From NCBI RefSeq assembly GCF_003254395.2, contig NC_037642.1, positions 5,079,903-5,143,902 of the forward strand: a DNA stretch of 64,000 bases. The letters run 5' to 3'. The notes under the pieces were generated by a model, which was not told the origin of the DNA, did no database searches, and saw only the letters and a list, made by a program, of their open reading frames with translations. This DNA is from Apis mellifera. Taxonomy: Eukaryota > Arthropoda > Insecta > Hymenoptera > Apidae. Below are positions 41,721 through 49,718 of this stretch, in pieces. The position numbers were made by a program, and so were the translations under genes. Position 1 is the first letter of the stretch. Each line of letters begins with the position of its first letter.

Positions 41721-42529
41721 AGTAGAAGTTTGGGTAACGGTATATTCCTTTGATTTCGCTGTTTATATTCTGCAGATATTATACCGTGTTTTCTTTTTCT
41801 TTTTATTCAAGTCGTTTCTACGTTCTTTTGATAAATCGTTTGATAAATATTTCTGTAATTGTGAAAAGCGTGCTTTTAATTAATATTATCCTTTTTTTCC
41901 TTTCGATTTCGTTATATTACGAACAGAAATTTTCGTGGAAACTTGGAAAAATAGATTTTTCGTTGTTGATCTTACGGTAAGAATATACCGTTTCAGAATA
42001 AATGGAACGAAATTTCAGAAAATTGCTAGTTTCACGAACATAGCGTGCATCGATGAATTAAATAAAAACGTTGGAAGAAAATTGGATTGAATCAAGCGTA
42101 GATTTGTTACTACACAATTCTGTCAATATTTAATTAATTCGAGCGAAAAGAACAACGTTCTCGCAAACAGGCGAGATATATAATTTAAAAATCAAAATAT
42201 TCACCTATTAAAAAAAAAAAAGAGAAAAAAAACAAAATTCATTTTCCTCTCGAAATTCAAATATTGTATATATATATATATATTACATTCTCACATAAAT
42301 TTTGCATCTCTAATGTATTCACACACGCACGCACACAATCGAGCAACGAGTCAAGGTAATGAAGAAAAGCCGATAAAAATCCAACGAAACAAAACACGGA
42401 GCCTTTTTTCGCTTTTAAAGGATATGTTTCAATCCTATTGCAAACATTCGTCGCTATCCAATTAAGGTTTACGACACAATACCCCTTCCATCCCTTGAGA
42501 TTTCCACATACGATTGATTTACGAGTTTA

Positions 42530-42880
42530 TCAGGCTTGATTCAGGCTGGATCATCGATCCAAGGATTCTTCTATGATTCTTCGCTCTTCAATTTCGTTTG
42601 CTCGTGTCCGTTTGTTGTACCAATGAACTACTTAGGCGACGAGGATTATACAGGTGCGCCGTCTGCGCTGTTTGCCTTCCCTCACTTAGATGGTGGCCTT
42701 TTAATAATTTCAGGGAGGGGAAGAGGATCGTTTGTTCGTACGGGAACGAAGGTGAATGTTCCCGTGACAAGGGGACCGTTTCGTGATTGCGCGGTTTTCG
42801 TGGAACTTCGAATCGATATAACGGGTGAAATTAGACTGTCTTTTTATGGGACGTTGGAGAAGGTACGATGAGCTGAATTT
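42530..42880 (+). other. Open frame of 111 codons, uncertain
   Basis: The plus frame 42536-42871 begins with a non-ATG codon and ends near a donor-like GAGAAG/GTACGA. An acceptor-like TTTAATAATTTCAG/GGAGGG lies inside it. A spliced exon of 130 to 150 nt is possible but unsupported by any recognisable protein motif. Confidence 0.2.
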
Positions 42881-43656
42881 ATACGTGGGTGGGAATGTTT
42901 TATGATTGTTGGTGGAGGAAGATATACCTTTTGTTGAATTTTATTAGAGTAGAGAAGTATGCGATGCGAAAACGATGATGTATAAAAGTTAAAAGTAGTA
43001 TTCGATGATATATTTTTTTTTCCAATTTGAACGATTAGTTAATTAGGCTTTCTATACAGGAAGAGTGTGTAGAGTTTCCGAGTGAATAATGAAGATTTAA
43101 TATTAAATAATGATACATTTCTTGTTTATTGAATAATTTTAATTAGTGTATAATTTCTAACAAATTAATATTTAATTTTTTTGTATCTGCTACATTATGA
43201 TATATAAATAGCGGATTATCTTTAGTTGTTCGAGCTATATAGATGCTGTGGAGTGATCAACTCTAAAATGTAACTCCAAGCTACTATAAATATATTTTAA
43301 AACATATTTGCTTTTACATGTATTTATACAGAAGTGAAACTTGTAAAAGTTAATCTTCGCACTTAAAACGAATCATGTTATTCGACAATACTATTGTTTT
43401 ATTCATCCGGTAGACATGTATCATATATATATATATATTGTACACTTATATAATCACCACGACCATAATAAATGACTGAGCGACATTTTTAACATAACTG
43501 TCGATTACAAGATGAATTCCACTAAAAAATTATCACAGGACATTTCATTATATTTTATCTTTTTCAGTTTAAGTCAAATCGTCTCACGTTACGTTTCAAA
43601 ATATACTCTCACGACACGCACTATAGTAATCAATTTTTGCCAGGTGCGTCCACGTT

Positions 43657-43662
43657 TTTATT
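43657..43662 (-). terminator. Candidate poly(A) signal overlapping the H15 gene 2 stop
   Basis: AATAAA begins inside the TAA stop codon (AAATAATAAAAAC). If it is used, the 3' UTR would be only a few tens of bases. A more distal signal is equally possible. Confidence 0.35.
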
Positions 43663-43892
43663 ATTTGTTCGTGTCCTCCCTCTTCTTTTCGTCCTCGTCC
43701 TCGGTCTCGTCCTCGTCGATGGACAGATCCGACCCATCGTCCTCCTTCTTATCTATCGTCTTCTCCTCGTCAGATTGGTTCAATCGTTCGTTGTCATCGT
43801 TTCTGTTCACATTCTCTGGACTCTTCCTTTTTTCATTCTGATTATTGAAGTCGTAATCATCTTCGTTTTCGACTACCTCTTCCCCATCGGTC
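43661..43892 (-). CDS. H15 gene 2, exon 4 (acidic tail)
   Basis: Acceptor ATTCGAACGCGTTTCAG/GACCGATG in phase 2. It reads TDGEEVVENEDDYDFNNQ, then SPENVNRNDDNERLNQSDEE and SIDEDETEDEDEKKRED, and ends TNK-TAA at 43663-43661. Open throughout its 76 residues with about half Asp, Glu, Lys and Arg. The phase match and charged composition, like the last exon of the paralog, make it a convincing terminal exon. Confidence 0.82.
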
Positions 43893-46800
43893 CTGAAACG
43901 CGTTCGAATAATTGTTGTACCATCACGATCGTCTCATTCTAACAATTTCATTAATAAATAGATGGATTGTTCCTCCAAGGAAATGAAAGCAGTTGGAATG
44001 ATCATTGGAAAGATGGAAGAGATGGAATGAAATTTAATTATTTTTTTTTCATGTTAACAGAATTACTCAAGGAAACTCAAGTATTTTTAAGCGTTCAAGT
44101 ATTATAAATTGGATCATAATTAATTACAATAGGTTAAACATCTTTTCTTTATTTGAATTTTTCATAAATTTCATGATAAATATCCCAAAGAATAAAGAAA
44201 GATACTTTGAAAGATAAAATATTTACGCGTATTACTTCGTAACGAATAATCTCGAGAAATATTCTCAGACGTTCTATTCAAAATTTATTTACTTTCTTCC
44301 TCAGAAATAATGGAACAAAAATAAGGTAACGGAAAATGTCGTGCACTTTTTCTTTTTTTTATGTATTTTAATAAAATTGCGAGGCTAATAAAATTAACTT
44401 AATGCAATTACCCTTCACGCCTCCTTCCGCGCCTCCTTCTACGCGATCTTCTTCGTCTCCTGGATCCACTCCTCGACCTTCTTCGTCTTCTGGACCTTCT
44501 TCTTCTTCGACCTTTTCTTCTTCTCCGCCTTCTAGCATCCTGCACCTCGTAATCTTCGAATCTAATGGGCGTATGACGTGGACTTCTGTCCCTAACTTGT
44601 GAAACGTCGCGACCTTTGTTTATGTAACTGCTATCGTTTATTAGATCTGATGACACCTGGAGAACCTTGTACGCCGTGTCTTTTGGAATCAGATAGCCCG
44701 ATTCTACCCCGAAATTGATCGCCTTCTGAATATATTTCTTCATTTTCTTTATACCTGTAAATCCGTGTAAGATTTGAATATTTAACTTAATTACGATGAT
44801 ATTGATTAAAATAATTAGGAAATCGTGGCAAGTAAAAAATGTAACGAGTGTTTTTGGTATTTATTTAACAGTAGTAACAGTTTAATGAATGATACTTTTT
44901 ATTTATTTGTTTTTTTACGATATAATTTCAATTCAGATTAGAAAAACGTCGTGTATTTCTTAAAGTGTGATCATACTGTATCTGATATTTTCATTTTAAT
45001 TAATATCAAGTCGAAAAATTTCAATATTTAATCACAAATTAAAAAATACGATATAGATTTTACATATTTTCTAAAGTTTTATTTTTAAATGATTCCATTG
45101 TATACGATATTTATTTACCTATATGTGTTTTCGATTTTTAATTAATTTCTGCGGTGTTTTTGTTTATTGGAAAAATACGGGATATACATGTGTAAATTGT
45201 TAATTTCGGCTGAATGATTAAACGTATTACCGCATAAAAGAGAAATGGTCGTACGCTTATTGTTTTATTTAGATATATTAAACGGATATATTAAACGCGA
45301 GATAAATAGGAAATCGGATTGTCGTTTAATCGATTCCAATAATGATAATTCTCTGTTGCGTTGTTAATTAATCATTTTATCGTACTTTTATAGCTTTACA
45401 ATAAAAAGTTCATTTATTGTGCCGAGCTTTTTATGCTCATTAAACAATTATCCCCAGAAACGTAATAAATGTTATTCGGAAACAGATTATGTCCAGACGA
45501 ATTAATAAATACCATATAATTATCTCCAGGCGCGAATCATTCATTATTCCATTTAATAAACGGATCTTTAAATAAACGCGAACAATTAGAACAATCAAAG
45601 TTATATTTTTAACACAATTATTACTCATCTTCAATAAATATTATTAAATTATTGATACATCGATATTTAAAAATCACTTCAATTGTAATCATACTCACGT
45701 ATCATTTAAAAAAGAATTATAATAAAAAAATCACAAAAGAAAGAAGAAAGAAATCAGAGCTTATTCGTCATCCATTAAAAGAAAAAAGAAAATTCACATT
45801 CCGTGATAATTCAACAAATCTCTCAATCCGTTTTTCGAACAATGCGTATCATCACTCGGACAAAATTTTCTTTACTTTCATTTCCTCTTACCCTCCCCTC
45901 CGCTGCCCTTGTGCATGCAGGACGAGAGAGTTTGGTCCCTGGAGGTTTGCCGCCGTTTCACACGGTGAATCTTGGAATTCCTCGCCGACTCTTTTCTTTT
46001 GTTGGCCATATTGCCGCCAGGCTGAGAATCCTGAAGAGAATTCGAAGCTTCTTCACGGCGTTTAAATCGTTTACAGATCGAACACTTGGGGCCGATATAA
46101 TTCTGCAACGTCTCGCCGATCTGCCCTCTACCCCTCTCGAGGCTGAGAAATTTGTATACAAGCTTTGAGATGTTGGGTTTACGTCGCAGCTCTGAAACGT
46201 GAACAGTTAGTTATCATCCAGATCATCCGATTGGAAACCGGGGTGTACTTCGTTCCGACAACTTCTTCGCGCGAACGGCGATCAGGATTTATTATCGTCA
46301 CCATTCCAATTCTAGAGTTTCCGGCTAATGAATGCGAAAAATTCGTTCGGGGGAAAAAATAGGTATTCGAGGATAGTTAGTTTGTTTGACCAAGTGTGAG
46401 AGGCGCGGTGAGAATTTATTGGCATTTCTTGGCTGGCATGCGAGCATTTATCGACATTCTCGAGAGGGTGAGAGTGATCTGAGAAATTTGACGTTCGGAG
46501 TTTAAAAGTTGGAGAATGGATATTGGAGAGTAGCGATTCATAAAGTCGAGAAGATAATGGAATTATGGGACAAGTAACGAAAATTCGAAGTTTCGATATT
46601 GAAATTTTTAACTTTTAAAATTCGAGCATGAATACTGAAAATCAGATTCGAAAATTTTAATGACGAAACATAGATATATATGTGAATTGTCCTATTTAGA
46701 GAAAATACCCTATTTCTTCAAAATCTCGCATCGTAAAACTTTATCGCGAAGTTGAGAAAGTATTCGATTTGAAATGTAATCTGGAAATGAAACGAAAGAT

Positions 46801-47657
46801 TAGAAGTCGTTTTTTCGTTCTTTTTAACAATTGAGAAATACCAGGGTGGAGAGGTACGTAATGGAATTCACGAGGGAAATGATGTTCCGCGTTGCAAGTA
46901 TTGAGCGAAGCTTGGTATTCCAGATCGTTCGAATCGATTGAAAAATGACAGAAGGAATATAAAGTATTTGAACGAATGGGCGTCTAATATAGTAAACAAA
47001 AATAAAGGAGTTGGAGCTGTGAACGATTGCTTTTGTGACAATTATTGATAATAAGAAAAACTCGGTCAACAAAGCTTGATCGGTAGCCATCGTGTTTCTA
47101 TTTTGGAGAGAAAAAACGGGGTAAAGTACTTTAACCTTGTTGATATTATAAAACTATTTAATCAGAACATTTCTAATATTTAATCTCGTAAGAGATCGAG
47201 GTGATGAGTATATATCATTTCGATGTTACAGGACGCTAAAAAAAAAGAAACGTATTTATTTCGATATCAAATAATTCTTCGATCGATTGATCGAATTGTC
47301 AAAATAATGAATAATTAAAACAATTGTTTCAACAGATGTATTGGAGATTTTTTTTTTAAATAATATTTCAATTCAGTTGCTTCTTTTTGTCGCAAAAAAA
47401 AAAAAATAAAATAAGAGGATTGAAATTTTCTTTTAAACAGATCATTTTAATATAAATTGGCCCTCTTTTGTCGCGAAAATAACAAGAGTCAAAGAATATA
47501 TTTTTTTTGACACAATGCGAGTTCGAACTATCGCGATTATGAAGAGAGGAAATTTAATCACTTTGAGTTTTTCCTATCAAGTCTTTTTTTTTCAAGATGA
47601 TCACTCACTCATCTTGTGGTGGCTTCGCGCATGAGGACGTCTCTTTATGGGGGCCAT
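43661..47657 (-). CDS. H15 protein with Arg/Ser-rich and acidic tails, 307 aa, four exons
   Basis: CDS is the join of 47657-47609, 46191-45892, 44754-44412 and 43892-43661 (49+300+343+232 nt = 308 codons with TAA). Introns are GT-AG, phases 1, 1 and 2, exactly as in the upstream paralog. Residues 1-20 are basic (MAPIKRRPHARSHHKM then KLRR). Residues 21-50 fit H15 helices 1 and 2 (KPNISKLVYKFLSLERG, then QIGETLQNYIG). An insert of about 65 residues with CSICKRFKRR follows. Residues 117-150 are helix 3 and wing (KKYIQKAINFGVESGYLIP). Residues 191-230 are almost all Arg with Ser, protamine- or SR-like. Residues 232-307 are strongly acidic (DEDETEDEDE). A nuclear chromatin or RNP role is inferred. 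The charge layout of H15, then polyArg, then an acidic tail is unusual for a somatic H1. Confidence 0.83.
44412..44754 (-). CDS. H15 gene 2, exon 3 (helix 3, wing, Arg/Ser tract)
   Basis: Acceptor ACACGGATTTACAG/GTATAAAG in phase 1 and donor GAAGG/GTAATT in phase 2, with an in-frame TAA inside the donor. GIKKMKKYIQKAINFGVESGYLIP aligns position for position with KRQAKKYLRKALSFGVKSGYLIP of the paralog. Then come RDRSPRHTP, FEDYEV and a roughly 40-residue Arg/Ser/Gly tract encoded by AGA/CGA/AGG-rich purine DNA. Confidence 0.88.
45892..46191 (-). CDS. H15 gene 2, exon 2 (helices 1 and 2, basic insert)
   Basis: Acceptor AACTAACTGTTCACGTTTCAG/AGCTGCG has a branch-point-like CTAAC about 16 nt upstream. 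Donor GGGAGG/GTAAGA is strong. Both are phase 1, giving a 300-nt symmetric exon. It is open from LRRKPNISKLVYKF through CSICKRFKRREEA and MANKRKESARN to GSGGE. The internal ATG at 46009 could be mistaken for the gene start, but the upstream open frame with an H15 helix and a good acceptor argues it is internal. Confidence 0.8.
47609..47657 (-). CDS. H15 gene 2, exon 1 (short basic start exon)
   Basis: ATG in the context CACAAAATGG, with A at -3 and G at +4, codes 16 residues plus one base and ends at the near-consensus donor ATGA/GTGAGT in phase 1. The MAP-basic beginning parallels MAPKKK of the paralog. Read-through meets TGA within two codons. This is the least certain exon because it is short and 1.4 kb from exon 2. 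Phase, donor strength and paralogy support it. Confidence 0.62.
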
Positions 47658-48401
47658 TTTGTGCTTACTGTTGAATCCGAAATTTTTCGGGACGTCCGCA
47701 CCTGCTTACGAGCCGCCGTTTTTTCAAAAGGACTTCGTCAAACGACCCAAATTTTTTCTAAGATTTTCGTTGGTCGTGGCGCGAAATTTTGTTTGTGAAT
47801 TTCCAGAACATTGATGAAAGGAAGAGAGGCACGCCCGGCGGTGCCAATCCGTCGGTTCCTTTCGCCTATTCTCTTCTTTTTCATAAAACAGCAAAATTCC
47901 GCCTGTCACGCTGCATTTGCTCGTTTTTCGTTATCTTCGCGCGCGTTTCGTAAAGTAGGCGGTGATTCATCACGTGAAGTTGTCGAAGGCACTTACTACT
48001 CGAATCGAAACAATACTATTAAACCCTTATTCCATGCATTTTTTTAACGAGGGAAAGATAATTCCATATTTCTTCCTAAGAATTTTCTTAATTATTGATA
48101 TCTGTAATTTTTTTTCTAATAAACTGCACAAACATTAACAGTTCCAGATTAAATAGAAATATACGATCCAGCCTCGAATAATTTTTTTAATTCGTCAAAT
48201 ACAATCGAGAAATATGTCACGTATTTTCTTCTTTGGTTCCCTATTTAATTTTCGATATATTATTACATCTACGCGGAAGAAAGTACTCTCCAATTTCGCA
48301 TTATAGACCAGCACTTTACAACATCTCAACTATTTTCTTCTTTTATTCTCTTCGAGTCTTCTATCCACTTTTCGTGCGTGGACGTACACATTGGAAGAAT
48401 C

Positions 48402-48473
48402 ATGGCGACTTCCGATTTTCGTATATGGACCAATAGGCGTTCATCTCGAGGCCGTGTAACCCGTGAAGAGTGA
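48402..48473 (+). other. 23-codon ATG frame between the two H15 genes
   Basis: AATCATGGCGACTTCC begins a short frame (MATSDFRIWTNRRSSRGRVT) ending at TGA. It lies on the opposite strand to the genes, in their 1.7-kb spacer. It could be a microprotein, a first coding exon or chance. No donor of good quality closes it. Confidence 0.15.
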
Positions 48474-49090
48474 CGAGGTCAAACACACCGTGTCTGGTCG
48501 ACAGTGGTGCAAACGACCGAGAAGACGTGTGGTGGGTTGAGAGAGAAACGGTATCGATTTGTATTTATGGACATCGAATAGACGTCAATCCCATGCAAAA
48601 TTATTTACTCTGTCCGATTGTCGAGATTCTTGATTGAAAATTATAGTTTTTAATTGGATTAAACAACTTATTGACGTTGTTTTTGATGTATCATTACATT
48701 TTCTTTCACGGTTGAAAATCAAGTAGGTTAATTGGAGTTTCTTCTTGTGTGTTAATTAACGAAATATCGTTTGGAATAATAATAATATTTTTCTTCATTC
48801 ATATTGTGTTTTCAATTATCACGGAACATGATATTTTGAAACTGAATTTGATATTTAAATTTTCGTTAATTTTAAATAATGAAACCTTTTAAATCTTTTT
48901 CGCCTTTAAAATCGTGATAAAATTTTTACATGAAAATGTTTAAATGTTACAAGAAGTTAAGATTGAAAAAAGAAATATGATTCAAATTTTTTTTTTTTTT
49001 CAAAATAGAAAATAAACTTTTAGCTACCTGAAAAGAGAATAAATTTGTTCACACAATAGGATAACCCAATCACAGTGGAAAAAGATTTTT

Positions 49091-49096
49091 TTTATT
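49091..49096 (-). terminator. Candidate poly(A) signal of H15 gene 1
   Basis: AATAAA on the minus strand about 250 nt past the TAG stop. It is the signal I noticed in a fitting position. The predicted 3' UTR includes the TTA/TTG triplet repeat at 49140-49199. Confidence 0.45.
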
Positions 49097-49139
49097 CTAA
49101 ATTTGATTACAAAAATAAAGAATCAAAAAAGTTACATAA

Positions 49140-49199
49140 ACAACAACAACAACAATAATAATAGTAATAATAATAATAATAATAACAATAATAATAATA
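49140..49199. repeat. CAA/TAA triplet microsatellite in the gene 1 3' UTR
   Basis: About twenty triplets changing from CAA to TAA with single interruptions. It lies between the gene 1 stop and its candidate poly(A) signal, so the transcript would carry TTA/TTG repeats. Confidence 0.9.
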
Positions 49200-49342
49200 C
49201 ATTCCTAATTGGATAAAACGTTATCAAAATTTCTTCTCATAAATTTAGTTTACAAAAATTTTCTCTTAAAAAATTTCTTACAATCTTCCTTCTTTCATTC
49301 CTCGTGAATAACTCTATTCAGTTATAGAATTTAATTCAGATA

Positions 49343-49718
49343 CTATATCATATCGTTTTCGTTTCTTTCCTCGTTCAAAGATTCTATCTTTTCCTCGATC
49401 TCCTCCACAGGATTTTCGGATGGAACGTTGCTATTTCGCGAAGCATTCTCTTTGCTGATCGATTTTAATCGTCCTATCGACATTCTTTCGTTGACTTCGT
49501 GACTGTTGATGATCGAGATATCTTCATTGTCGCTGAAACTTCTACTATTTTTCCTGGAATTCCCGTTTTTCTCCTTTGTACAAATTGACTTCGATCGCCG
49601 ATTCCTTTGACTTCGTCTATTTTCCACGTCGTGTCTGCTCAAGCTTCGCTTTCTCTTTCGACTTTTTAAATTCTCCTCGCTTTTACCGTTACAAAAATTG
49701 TCAATTAATAGATTAATT
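49343..49718 (-). CDS. H15 gene 1, exon 4 (C-terminal charged tail)
   Basis: Acceptor GTTATTATATTTCAG/AATTAATC in phase 2 matches the exon 3 donor phase. The A completes the split Lys codon. Encodes residues 296-419 with repeated RKRKRS and RRSQRNRRSK stretches, then a Glu-rich end (NPVEEIEEKIESLNEERNEN), and stops at TAG 49345-49343. Confidence 0.82.

Larger units (their letters stand above)
21371..43640. other. Spacer or intron DNA with scattered GC islands
   Basis: No domain-bearing frame was found. Composition alternates between AT-rich tracts and the islands listed separately. Confidence 0.55.

Noticed and set aside
43512..43942. Plus-strand frames over 43.5 to 43.9 kb
   Set aside because: Ser/Leu/Val-rich shadows of the acidic exon 4 read on the opposite strand.
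45878..46108. MANKRK as the start of a separate gene
   Set aside because: The frame stays open upstream to a good acceptor at 46191 and encodes H15 helices 1 and 2 there, and the phase fits an upstream start exon. The ATG is therefore probably internal.
46824..47090. Minus-strand MATDQALL frame between exons 1 and 2 of H15 gene 2
   Set aside because: Hydrophobic, AT-rich, no suitable phase-1 donor, and no resemblance to the H15 family. Likely intronic chance frame.
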